Shown: positions 16,657 through 25,188 of the stretch, piece after piece
Layout of the letters: each line of letters begins with the position of its first letter
Numbering within the stretch: position 1 is the stretch's first letter
Assembly: GCA_006844705.1 (NCBI GenBank)
Contig: SPJS01000063.1
Location: 1-64,000 of the forward strand
Direction of reading: 5' to 3'
Length of the DNA: 64,000 nt
Source of the DNA: Methylococcaceae bacterium
Lineage (GTDB): Bacteria > Pseudomonadota > Gammaproteobacteria > Methylococcales > Methylomonadaceae
The notes under the pieces: model-generated
What the model saw: the letters and a program-made list of their open reading frames with translations, nothing else
What the model was told of the DNA's origin: nothing
Database searches by the model: none
Program-made: the position numbers and the translations under genes

Positions 16657-17952
16657 TTAGTAATTTTGACCTGAACAGGCTTTGGTTTCAGTATTGTAGT
16701 TACCGCAACTGATTGGCGCCGTCCAGTCCGCGATGATAGGTTTGCTTTCCGGCAGGAAGTCAGACCAGGCATCGCCTTTCACTAACGTGTTGGTTTGCCA
16801 GACAGTAAAGAACTGACCGTCTTCCTGAATCTCACCGATAAGTACCGGCTTGCTCAAGTGATGATTAGGCAGCATTTGCGCCAGACCACCGGTCAGGTTA
16901 GGAAATTTAATCCCGATCATGGCTTTTTGTACTGCATCAGAATCTGTGGTTCCCGCTTTTTCTACCGCTTTCACCCACATGTTGAAACCGATGTAATGCG
17001 CTTCCATCGGATCATTCGTTACACGCTTTTTATCTTTGATAAAGGCATGCCATTTTTCGATGAATGCTGCATTTTTAGTGGTATCTTCACTCATGAAGTA
17101 GTTCCATGCCGCCAAGTGACCGACCAGGGGCTTGGTGTCCATTCCCGACAACTCCTCTTCACCGACCGAGAACGCAACCACGGGAATGTCTTCTGCAGAA
17201 ACACCCTGGTTACCCAGTTCTTTGTAGAAAGGAATGTTGGCATCGCCATTAATCGTTGAAACGACCGCTGTTTTCTTGCCTGCTGAACCAAATTTTTTGA
17301 TGTCAGCGACAATGCTTTGCCAGTCAGAATGACCAAACGGCGTGTAGTTGATCATAATATCTTCTGCGGCTACACCTTTAGCTTTCAGATAAGCTTCCAG
17401 AATTTTATTGGTGGTACGCGGATAAACATAGTCAGTACCGGCCAACACCCAACGTGTTGCGCCAATGTCATTCATCAGGTAATCAACGGCTGGAATCGCT
17501 TGCTGGTTAGGCGCGGCACCGGTGTAGAAAACGTTTTTGGATGACTCTTCGCCCTCGTATTGAACCGGGTAGAACAATATGCCGTTAAGCTCTTCAATCA
17601 CTGGCAATACAGATTTACGAGAAACCGATGTCCAGCAACCGAATATTGCCGATACTTTGTCCTTGGTCAGCAGTTCGCGGGTTTTTTCAGCAAACAACGG
17701 CCAGTTGGAGGCCGGGTCAACCACTACGGGTTCCAGTTTTTTACCTAACAGACCGCCTTTTTTGTTTTGCTCTTCAATCAGCATCAGCATGGTGTCTTTC
17801 AGTGTAGTTTCACTGATCGCCATAGTGCCTGATAATGAATGCAGAATACCGACCTTAATCGTCTCTTCCGCCTGTGCGGATTGTTGCCCTGCCAATAACA
17901 TTGACATAGACATAAGACAAGAAACACCGGCTTTTTTCATGAAGTTTACCAT
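16657..17952 (-). CDS. urtA: urea ABC transporter substrate-binding protein UrtA
   Basis: Periplasmic type-1 binding protein of 431 residues with a signal peptide ending near SAQAEE and the family opening IKVGILHSLSGTMAISETTLKD. Conserved blocks GCWTSVSRKSVLPV, YPVQYEGEE and GEEELSG are those of UrtA/FmdD rather than branched-chain amino acid receptors. It captures urea (or short amides) for UrtBC/DE. It is the first gene of the transporter unit, with CTGGAGAAAA upstream of the start. It is followed by a hairpin. Confidence 0.96.
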   Translation of the reverse strand: MVNFMKKAGVSCLMSMSMLLAGQQSAQAEETIKVGILHSLSGTMAISETTLKDTMLMLIEEQNKKGGLLGKKLEPVVVDPASNWPLFAEKTRELLTKDKVSAIFGCWTSVSRKSVLPVIEELNGILFYPVQYEGEESSKNVFYTGAAPNQQAIPAVDYLMNDIGATRWVLAGTDYVYPRTTNKILEAYLKAKGVAAEDIMINYTPFGHSDWQSIVADIKKFGSAGKKTAVVSTINGDANIPFYKELGNQGVSAEDIPVVAFSVGEEELSGMDTKPLVGHLAAWNYFMSEDTTKNAAFIEKWHAFIKDKKRVTNDPMEAHYIGFNMWVKAVEKAGTTDSDAVQKAMIGIKFPNLTGGLAQMLPNHHLSKPVLIGEIQEDGQFFTVWQTNTLVKGDAWSDFLPESKPIIADWTAPISCGNYNTETKACSGQNY

Positions 17953-17997
17953 TCTTATTTTCTCCAGTTTAATGATTAGAGAGTAGCTCTATATATA

Positions 17998-18118
17998 GTT
18001 ATTTTTTCGTGAGAGCAAGGCTGCAACGCACGGAGAGCCGCAGTGTATAAGGCATACATGAGGATTCCAGTACGCTGCCAACGCCGCTATCGCGAAAAAG
18101 TGCATTTTTAACGATACC
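17998..18118. repeat. imperfect inverted-repeat element between porin and urtA
   Basis: Both ends carry related sequence in opposite orientation: ATTTTTTCGTGAGAG near the left and CTATCGCGAAAAAGT near the right, with a GC-richer centre that has no open frame. It fills nearly the whole porin-urtA gap. It may be a MITE-like insertion or a transcript structure. Match quality is moderate. Confidence 0.45.
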
Positions 18119-19336
18119 CTAGATTTGTAGCTGTAATCCCAAGGTAATCGCGTGTACATCATCCCCTGTCGCATCAGATGAATAATCCAGACCTTTCGTC
18201 ATCAGGTCACCGTATTGCCATGCCAGGGATATGCGTGCGTTATGTCCGTCAATAATGTAATTAACGCCGGCCTCATACACATCTCGATCAGCGCTGGTAT
18301 CCGGCATTACATTTACATAGCGCAGATAGGGCTGGAATTGACCAATTAATACCTTGCCCGGAATCAAGTACATGCCACTGACATCATAAGCATCGCCCTC
18401 AAACATGTTAAAGCCAGGCATTAAAGAATCCCTGGTTGCCGTGCTATAACCATTGGAAATCTCGTAGTTTTTGTATTCACCGTTAATGGTCACGACACCT
18501 TCATTACCAAGCACTGTTTCGTACAATACATCAACGGTGAATCCCTGAAAATCACCTGCATCAGCAGCGGTACCTGCACCGTCTTCCTGATATTGGTGGG
18601 ATAAACCGATAGTAAAAATATCACCACCGCCACCGTAATAGGTGCCAGACGTGTAATACCCTGGGTTTTTTTCTACATCCAGGAAGTTATATGCGATGCG
18701 TTGCGCGAATAAAATATTGTCTTCCTGATTTGCAGATGCTCTTAAGCCTCTGAAAAAACCCACTGCATACTGAAGGCGTCCTTCCATAAAGGATCCCCAG
18801 ACAGTAGCACCATCGTCACGCCCTACGGCACCAGCAGTGCCTGAGCCAATCGAGGTACCAAAATCAGAAGGTTCAAACGGTGTGCCCGCAGAAAAAATTG
18901 GCCATACAGCACTATAAAAAGGTCCGTTCAATTCACGACGTTCTGCAGGGACCAGCATACGTCCCACCCAGACATTAAATTCAGGCATGATTTCAAATTG
19001 GCCAATGGCATCCAATACTCTGATTTCATCGTTATTTGAAATCTCGGTATTAAATGTCAACTTGATGTATTCATGTAATTGAGCGTTTAAATACAAACGC
19101 ATATTGTTCAGGGCAAAACTGTTTGACCAGTCATCGCCATTTGGCGCTCCACTTTCCATAGCGGTAAAGCTGGTTCTGAAACCGGCACCAATGCTTAACC
19201 ATTTTGTATCATCAATTTTGAATGTTGCCCCAGCGGTGGACAGCGGAGAATACCCGGCTATCACCGTGCTCAGCGCGGCGGCAGAAAACGCCTTTAAATA
19301 CCCCTTTGCAGCGGTATTTTTTATTGAACTTATCAT
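18119..19336 (-). CDS. outer-membrane porin, putative urea/amide porin
   Basis: About 405 residues: a signal peptide, then alternating hydrophobic/aromatic strands typical of a 16-18-stranded barrel (LRLYLNAQLHEYIKLTFNTE-type strands; ending VHAITLGLQLQI). It resembles phosphate-selective/FmdC-type porins, which in methylotrophs are encoded beside amide/urea ABC transporters. The frame opens at 19351, but GGGAG inside that stretch is a good ribosome binding site for the ATG at 19336, which also gives the better signal peptide (MISSIKNTAAKG). It lies immediately upstream of urtA on the same strand, so outer-membrane entry of urea or amides is the likely role. Confidence 0.8.
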   Translation of the reverse strand: MISSIKNTAAKGYLKAFSAAALSTVIAGYSPLSTAGATFKIDDTKWLSIGAGFRTSFTAMESGAPNGDDWSNSFALNNMRLYLNAQLHEYIKLTFNTEISNNDEIRVLDAIGQFEIMPEFNVWVGRMLVPAERRELNGPFYSAVWPIFSAGTPFEPSDFGTSIGSGTAGAVGRDDGATVWGSFMEGRLQYAVGFFRGLRASANQEDNILFAQRIAYNFLDVEKNPGYYTSGTYYGGGGDIFTIGLSHQYQEDGAGTAADAGDFQGFTVDVLYETVLGNEGVVTINGEYKNYEISNGYSTATRDSLMPGFNMFEGDAYDVSGMYLIPGKVLIGQFQPYLRYVNVMPDTSADRDVYEAGVNYIIDGHNARISLAWQYGDLMTKGLDYSSDATGDDVHAITLGLQLQI

Positions 19337-19407
19337 AGAAACTCCCATCATATTTTAAACACCTTAACAATGCCGTGTTTACGGCGAAGACCATAGATTG
19401 GCTGAGA

Positions 19408-19423
19408 GCCATTATTTTTCCTG
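19408..19423 (-). promoter_or_regulatory. weak sigma-54-like promoter candidate for the porin/urt unit
   Basis: On the minus strand AGG-AAAAATAATG-GC has GG and GC spaced by exactly 10 nt, as in -24/-12 promoters, and lies about 70 bp before the porin start. Flanking consensus bases are poor. It is listed because nitrogen-source genes are often RpoN-dependent; the sequence support alone is weak. Confidence 0.25.
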
Positions 19424-19440
19424 AGCCCGATTCACACAAT

Positions 19441-19469
19441 GCGTTAAATGACGCATCAGTTAAATGACG
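19441..19469. promoter_or_regulatory. tandem direct repeat in the divergent porin/kinase promoter region
   Basis: GTTAAATGACG occurs twice, at 19443-19453 and 19459-19469 (16-bp period). The first copy also lies inside the palindrome ATGCGT-N6-ACGCAT. The site is in the roughly 300-bp region between the divergent porin and lipoprotein genes. It is a good candidate operator, perhaps for the NarL-type regulator encoded at 23921-24835. The rest of 19337-19642 shows nothing else clear. Confidence 0.45.
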
Positions 19470-19642
19470 TATAACATCCCTGGTAAGCTTTAGATATTCT
19501 GAAAAAGCGGTTTTCCTTATTTTACTGAAGGGTTGCAACACCTTTTTCCTCAGCGTTTATTTCGACATTAAATTTAGATTTTGCCGCTTGCCTTGCATCG
19601 TGTTTCAATACCTTCAATTACAAATGCGTTGTCAGGACTCTT

Positions 19643-20515
19643 ATGAACATCAGCACCTCTAATTTTTTGTTACATGGCATTTTCACTATTTCAGTGGTAC
19701 TGGGAAGCCTGGGCTGTTCAACCGTACCGGACAGCAAACCCCATACATTTGACCCCCGACAGGTTGAGTCCCTTAAATTTTCTCTACAAAACACCACGGC
19801 AGTAGGTGTTAACCTGCCGGTCTCTGAGATTGACACCCAGGTGATAGATAATCTGAATGACTGGGGATATATTTTCGCAAGCCCTGACAGGCCATACACA
19901 CATTATTTACACGCAAAAATCGGACGGATAAAAAGAGGCAATGCCCCGGTTGGTTTTTCATATGCCATAGGGAACAGCAACCCGCGCTCGCCTGATTTTC
20001 AAACCCTGGACATTCTGCCCATTGGTTGTTCCTTGGCCCCCAAAGAAAACCCAACAGACCAGGCGGCACTAACACTGGAAGTCATGGCAGAAGACTATAT
20101 TGACTACAGCAAGGATTCTGACAAAAGCAAACTGAGCTCAGAACTCACTAACGATATCAGCACCGCATGTTTTAATTTGTTAAGCCGTTTGCGCGTCAAA
20201 ACGGCAGAGCTCCCGGCTGATGAAGCGGGCAGCAGTAAAAGAAGTAGCTGGATACCCGAAATCAGAATTGAGGTGGAAGAAATCCCCGATACACCTGAAG
20301 TTACTGAACAAGCTGCGCCCGTGACATCGGGCGATATAGCGGATCAGCCCGACAGCCAGACGACCATATCGCCGGCTGAAAAGACAGACACAAGCAGCCC
20401 AATCAAGATTGAGACCAAAAAGTCGCCTAAAAAAACGGGCTGGGGCAATAAACGCATCATTATTCATAACCAAGGCAACCCGGTCATCTTTCAGTTTGGT
20501 CACGAACGTAAATAA
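19643..20515 (+). CDS. putative lipoprotein of unknown function
   Basis: 290 residues with an N-terminal hydrophobic segment ending in the lipobox LGSLGC (Cys near residue 25), so probably lipid-anchored. The first 180 residues look globular. A Pro/Thr/Glu-rich low-complexity linker (about 215-265) leads to a short conserved-looking tail (GWGNKRIIIHNQGNP). No family is recognised. It is 15 bp upstream of the transporter-kinase gene and probably cotranscribed with it, so it may be a periplasmic partner of that sensor; this is an inference from position only. Confidence 0.7.
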   Translation: MNISTSNFLLHGIFTISVVLGSLGCSTVPDSKPHTFDPRQVESLKFSLQNTTAVGVNLPVSEIDTQVIDNLNDWGYIFASPDRPYTHYLHAKIGRIKRGNAPVGFSYAIGNSNPRSPDFQTLDILPIGCSLAPKENPTDQAALTLEVMAEDYIDYSKDSDKSKLSSELTNDISTACFNLLSRLRVKTAELPADEAGSSKRSSWIPEIRIEVEEIPDTPEVTEQAAPVTSGDIADQPDSQTTISPAEKTDTSSPIKIETKKSPKKTGWGNKRIIIHNQGNPVIFQFGHERK

Positions 20516-20530
20516 CCGGATTTTTTTGCC

Positions 20531-23500
20531 ATGCGCTATGCATTACCGCAGAGTATCTCCAAAATCCGCCGCGATTATAATTCCTGGGTGGCCAATGAAA
20601 CGCTGGAAGATTATGCGTTGCGTTTTGCGCCCAGGACATTTCGCAAGTGGTCAGAGTTTCAGGTAGGCAATACCGCGTTTGGCTCAACATCATTTCTGGT
20701 ACTGGAAGCCATTGGCGGCTTTTTAACCATCAATTATGGCTTCACCAATGCCTTCTGGGCCATCATCATCGTTGGCCTGATTATTTTTATTACCGGCTTT
20801 CCCATCACCTATTATGCCGCCCGCCATAATATCGATATTGACCTGCTGACGCGCAGCGCCGGGTTTGGTTACTTCGGTTCCACCATTACCTCGCTGATCT
20901 ACGCCTCGTTTACCTTCACTCTGTTTGCGCTGGAAGCAGCCATCATGTCGCAGGCGATCGAGATGTATTTCAATATCCCTATTGGCTATGCGCACGTGAT
21001 CAGCGCGTTAGTGGTGATTCCTTTGGTCACGCATGGCATTACCACCATCAGCCGCATGCAATTATGGACGCAACCGGTCTGGCTGATTCTGTTGTTCCTC
21101 CCCTATTACGCCGTCTTCACCAAAGAACCGGAAGCCCTGCTCACACTCAATGCCTATTTTGGCATTGCCAGCAGCGGTCAGGGATTTGACTGGTTACTTT
21201 TTGGCAGTGCGGCAACAATCGCCTTTTCCATGATTGCGCAGATTGGAGAGCAAGTCGACTTTCTACGTTTTATGCCCGAGAAGAAAAAATCCAACCGCAT
21301 TCGGTGGTGGACAGCTACCATTATTGCCGGCCCGGGGTGGATTTTTTTTGGCATGGCTCGCCAACTGGGGGGTGCATTTCTGGCGCATCTTGCTATTCAA
21401 CAAGGCATAGACCCGTCCCAGGCGCACGAACCGGTACGCATGTATCAAGCGGCCTACAGCCATATTATTGAAAACGCCGATACCGCTTTGCTGGTCACCA
21501 CCCTTTTTGTCATCATTTCGCAGGTTAAAATTAACGTCACCAATGCCTATGCCGGATCGCTGGCCTGGTCCAACTTTTTTTCCCGTCTGACCCACAGTCA
21601 CCCAGGCCGTGTTATCTGGCTCTGGTTTAATGTCTCCATCGCCCTGTTATTAATGGAATTCGGCGTGTTTGGCGCTCTGGAAAAAGTGCTGGGACTTTTC
21701 TCCCATATGTCGATTGCCTGGATCAGCGCAGTTGCCGCCGAACTGTTAATTAACAAACCCCTGGGGCTGAGCCCCAAAATTGTCGAATTTAAGCGCGCCT
21801 ATTTACCGGATTTGAATCCAGTCGGCATCGTCTCGACGGTGTGTGCCTCGGTCATCTCGATTCTGGCCTATTCCGGGCTGTTCGGTGAATACGCGCAGGC
21901 GTTTTCCGGCTTTCTGGCGCTGGCCGTTACCTTTGTCATGGTACCCAGCATTGCCTATTTTACCCGTTACCGGCATTATCTGGCCCGTTCGCGCTTTTAC
22001 AAGCATGTTAAACACCCGTTGAAATGCTCTATTTGCGAAAATGAATTCGAGCAGGAAGATGTTGCCTATTGCCCTGCCTATCAGGGCAGTATCTGTTCAC
22101 TGTGCTGCTCGCTGGATGCGCGTTGTTTTGACGCGTGCAAACCCGGCGCACGGCTGGATGATTACCTGGCCAGCTTCTCGCGCCATTTTATTCCGGGCGA
22201 CATGACGCTGGATACAAAAATGCTGTTACTGCGTTTTACAATGCTGTTTGTGTTCATGGGAGCATTGTCCGGTATTTTTATCGGCATAATTTATTACCAG
22301 GACCTGATGTTTGCAGGAGAAAATGGCAAGGCCTATGACCTTCTGTTTAACAATTTTTTCAAAATCTATTTTTCCATTCTGGTATTCATTGGCCTTTGTA
22401 CCTGGTGGCTGATTCTGAATGATGAAAGCAAACGCGTCGCGCATGAAGAGACGGGCAAGCAAACCCAGCGCCTGCTGACGGAAATCGAGGAACATAAAAA
22501 AACGGATGCCAAACTACAACAGGCAATGCACGCAGCAGATAATGCCAATATGGCCAAAAGCCGTTTCCTCAGCAATATGAGCCACGAAATTCGTACCCCG
22601 TTAAACTGTATCGTCGGTTATTCGCATATTCTGGAAAACGACCCGGCCATACCCAAGAGACGACGTGATGCTGTCGGCATTCTAAAACGCAGTGGCGATC
22701 ATTTAGCTTCGCTGGTCGAAGATATTCTTGATATTGCCGGCATTGAAGCCCGAAAATTTGAACTGCGCTACGAATCCATCAACTTCCATCATTTTCTTGA
22801 CCATATCGTGGCCTTGTTTAAACCCATCGCCGAAACCAAGGGACTGCGTTTTCAGTGCCAGATCCTTGATCCATTGCCTGTCAATATACGCGGAGATGAA
22901 AAACGGATTCGCCAGGTGCTCATTAATTTGCTGAATAACGCCGTTAAATTTACCAGTGAAGGAGAAATTATCCTGCGCCTGAGTTATCGCGGGGATGTCG
23001 CCAGTTTCAAAATTATTGATACCGGTCAAGGTATCGCCGAAGAAGACATGGAAAAAATATTCCAGCCCTTTATCCGGGTAAACCGCTCAACCGGAAATGC
23101 AGAAGAAGGCAGTGGGCTCGGCTTAACCCTCAGTAAAATTTTGGTGGAACTGATGGGCGGAGAACTCTCCGTTAACAGTGAGCTTGGACAAGGTACAACA
23201 TTCACTATGCGCATGATGCTACCTGATTTGAAAAGCACCAGCGAAGTACTGGATACCAACACCATCATTGGCTATCAGGGACAACGCAAAACTATCCTGG
23301 TAGTCGATGACTACGCTGAACAAAGAAACCTGATTGTGACCTTGCTGGCCCCACTTGGTTTTACTGTTATGCAAGCAGACTCAGGCCGCGATTGTTTAGC
23401 GCGCATGGAATACATCAATCCAGATCTTATCTTGCTTGATCTTTCCATGGATCAAATAGGAGGTATTGATTGCGCCAAAGAACTTCGCGCAAGGCACTTT

Positions 23501-23914
23501 AACATGCCCATTATTGTGTTAAGTGCCAATGCCTACCCTGCGGATAGAAAAGCAGCCATTAACGCAGGATGTAACGATTTTCTGTCCAAACCGCTAAGAG
23601 TCAAAGATCTGATGGCTAAATTGAAACTACATATGGCACTGGAATGGACAAATACAGGCAAACCTGCCCCAACGACAACTAAAATAATGCCACCGCCTTC
23701 TCACATCGACGCGACGCCTCCTCAGGACATTTTAATTCCTCTGCAACAGTCAGTGAGAATTGGTGACCTTGTCACATTACGTCAACAGCTTGATGACTTA
23801 ATGTCCCAAAATCCTGAATATACCAACTTTGGACAACGCTTAAAAACATTAGCGGCACAATTCAAACTGGGAGAAATCAAGCACATTATTAATGTAAAAC
23901 ATCGAAAAGACTGA
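20531..23914 (+). CDS. NCS1 transporter-domain hybrid sensor histidine kinase
   Basis: 1127 residues in one frame. Residues about 1-485 form a 12-helix NCS1 (cytosine/purine/allantoin permease, Transp_cyt_pur) domain opening with the typical NETLEDYALRF and GNTAFGS blocks. A Cys-rich module follows (C499, C502, C514, C522, C525, C526, C532, C536), then two further helices, a coiled coil, a HisKA domain (phospho-His 685 in SNMSHEIRTP), an HATPase domain (N box LINLLNNAVKF, G boxes DTGQGIAEED and GSGLGLTL) and a receiver with Asp970 in LILLDLS. This is a transporter used as sensor, comparable in plan to CbrA, which has an SLC5 domain. Its position opposite the porin-urt-ure block suggests it senses urea or another nitrogenous solute. 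It is followed 6 bp later by its likely response regulator. Confidence 0.92.
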   Translation: MRYALPQSISKIRRDYNSWVANETLEDYALRFAPRTFRKWSEFQVGNTAFGSTSFLVLEAIGGFLTINYGFTNAFWAIIIVGLIIFITGFPITYYAARHNIDIDLLTRSAGFGYFGSTITSLIYASFTFTLFALEAAIMSQAIEMYFNIPIGYAHVISALVVIPLVTHGITTISRMQLWTQPVWLILLFLPYYAVFTKEPEALLTLNAYFGIASSGQGFDWLLFGSAATIAFSMIAQIGEQVDFLRFMPEKKKSNRIRWWTATIIAGPGWIFFGMARQLGGAFLAHLAIQQGIDPSQAHEPVRMYQAAYSHIIENADTALLVTTLFVIISQVKINVTNAYAGSLAWSNFFSRLTHSHPGRVIWLWFNVSIALLLMEFGVFGALEKVLGLFSHMSIAWISAVAAELLINKPLGLSPKIVEFKRAYLPDLNPVGIVSTVCASVISILAYSGLFGEYAQAFSGFLALAVTFVMVPSIAYFTRYRHYLARSRFYKHVKHPLKCSICENEFEQEDVAYCPAYQGSICSLCCSLDARCFDACKPGARLDDYLASFSRHFIPGDMTLDTKMLLLRFTMLFVFMGALSGIFIGIIYYQDLMFAGENGKAYDLLFNNFFKIYFSILVFIGLCTWWLILNDESKRVAHEETGKQTQRLLTEIEEHKKTDAKLQQAMHAADNANMAKSRFLSNMSHEIRTPLNCIVGYSHILENDPAIPKRRRDAVGILKRSGDHLASLVEDILDIAGIEARKFELRYESINFHHFLDHIVALFKPIAETKGLRFQCQILDPLPVNIRGDEKRIRQVLINLLNNAVKFTSEGEIILRLSYRGDVASFKIIDTGQGIAEEDMEKIFQPFIRVNRSTGNAEEGSGLGLTLSKILVELMGGELSVNSELGQGTTFTMRMMLPDLKSTSEVLDTNTIIGYQGQRKTILVVDDYAEQRNLIVTLLAPLGFTVMQADSGRDCLARMEYINPDLILLDLSMDQIGGIDCAKELRARHFNMPIIVLSANAYPADRKAAINAGCNDFLSKPLRVKDLMAKLKLHMALEWTNTGKPAPTTTKIMPPPSHIDATPPQDILIPLQQSVRIGDLVTLRQQLDDLMSQNPEYTNFGQRLKTLAAQFKLGEIKHIINVKHRKD

Positions 23915-23920
23915 ACAACG

Positions 23921-24835
23921 ATGCAAAATAATCATAACGGCACCGTGTTAATTGTAGATGATACGCCAGGTAATCTCGCCGTTCTGTCTGACATGCTCAG
24001 CGAAGCAGAATTTCGGGTGCTGGTTGCCACGGATGGAATGTCCGCACTTGAACAAATTTCCTATTTAACTCCTGATGTTATTTTACTGGATGTCATGATG
24101 CCTGGGATTGATGGGTTTGAAACTTGTCGTCGACTTAAAGCAACACAGGATACACGCCACATCCCGATTATTTTCATGACCGGTTTGAGTGAACTGGATG
24201 ATCTGTTGAAAGGGTTTAATGAAGGCGCGGTTGATTATATCGTCAAACCCATCAAGCCCGCAGAAGTACTGGCGAGAATTCAAGCGCAATTAAACCAGGT
24301 AAAAAAGTTGCAACGTGCCGAGAAAACATTGGACCATGTCAATTTTGCTGCACTTGCTTTTGATAATACCGGGATGGTTACCTGGATGACAACCACGGCG
24401 GTTAAAATTATGCATGATTGCATCCAAACTGCACATACTGACGATTTACAGTGTGGTGACTTTTTGCCAGAAGAATTACTGCACCAGGCCCAGGCTTTTA
24501 TAATGACCAGGGATTCATTCAATGCAGATATTAAAATTGGCGAGCACTTCAGTGGCATTCTCATCCCCTGTCTGAATGGTTCGGAAACCTTGATGCTGAT
24601 CCAAAAAAATGCCATGCAATGGGATCAGGAAACGCTCAAACAATCCTTTGGACTGACAGCTCGCGAAGCTGAAATTTTAATGTGGATATCGCGCGGAAAA
24701 ACCAACAAGGAAATCGGTCAGATTCTGCAAAGCAGCCCGCGCACAATCAATAAACATCTGGAGCATGTGTTTGAAAAACTGGGCGTACCCACACGTACCG
24801 CAGCCGTCGTTAAAGTTCTCAATGCCAAACTCTAG
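23921..24835 (+). CDS. response regulator with LuxR-type output domain
   Basis: 304 residues. An N-terminal receiver has acidic pocket DDTP and phospho-acceptor Asp57 (VILLDVMMPG), Thr/Lys switch residues (FMTG, KPIKP). A middle linker (about 135-230) of unknown fold may be a degenerate PAS. The C-terminal LuxR/NarL HTH is LTAREAEILMWISRGKTNKEI and following. It lies 6 bp after the hybrid kinase and is its probable output, perhaps acting on the divergent porin/urea region. The TAG stop lies inside the start of a dispersed repeat. Confidence 0.93.
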   Translation: MQNNHNGTVLIVDDTPGNLAVLSDMLSEAEFRVLVATDGMSALEQISYLTPDVILLDVMMPGIDGFETCRRLKATQDTRHIPIIFMTGLSELDDLLKGFNEGAVDYIVKPIKPAEVLARIQAQLNQVKKLQRAEKTLDHVNFAALAFDNTGMVTWMTTTAVKIMHDCIQTAHTDDLQCGDFLPEELLHQAQAFIMTRDSFNADIKIGEHFSGILIPCLNGSETLMLIQKNAMQWDQETLKQSFGLTAREAEILMWISRGKTNKEIGQILQSSPRTINKHLEHVFEKLGVPTRTAAVVKVLNAKL

Positions 24836-24891
24836 GAGACTGTCGGATTATGGATAATTCTACTGCGACGCCCCCATAACCCGACAGACTC
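24836..24891. repeat. hairpin-forming dispersed repeat
   Basis: GAGACTGTCGGATTATGG at 24836-24853 is inverted at 24874-24891 (two differences) around a 20-nt loop. The left arm plus loop match 850-885. It begins directly at the regulator's stop codon and may act as its terminator. It is probably a mobile-element end. Confidence 0.7.
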
Positions 24892-24895
24892 ATAG

Positions 24896-25029
24896 CAGGT
24901 TATTGAAAAACGCTATGAAAACAGATAAGGCGCAAATGATGAAAAAAGTCAGTTTATATCAGGTAAATGAGCATTTTAAGCCCTTTTTTAACGCCGAATT
25001 GGCAAGCGCAATAGTGGTTCAACAGCCTG
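24896..25029. repeat. 134-bp MITE-like dispersed repeat, copy A
   Basis: The ends are related inverted repeats (CAGGTTATTGAA on the left, TTCAACAGCCTG on the right). About 105 bp match, in opposite orientation, 37070-37173, including the core TAAATGAGCATTTT and TTTTTTAACGCCG. A 67-codon frame across it (24903-25106) is open only in this copy, so it is treated as chance. With the preceding hairpin it accounts for most of the 353-bp gap before sga. Confidence 0.75.
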
Positions 25030-25188
25030 CTAAAGCCAAGGTTTGCAAAACACAGCTTCCCTCCCGTCTACACCACATTCTTAATCAGCTTGAAAAATAT
25101 AGCTGAACATGGCATTCTTCCGAAATTTTTTGGCGACTTTATCCTGATAAAGTCATTCCACTGATTTTTAACCACAAGAGGCAATTTA

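Noticed and set aside
24903-25106. 67-codon open frame before sga
   Set aside because: Most of it lies in a dispersed repeat; the other copy (37070-37173) has stop codons in the same frame, so coding is not conserved.
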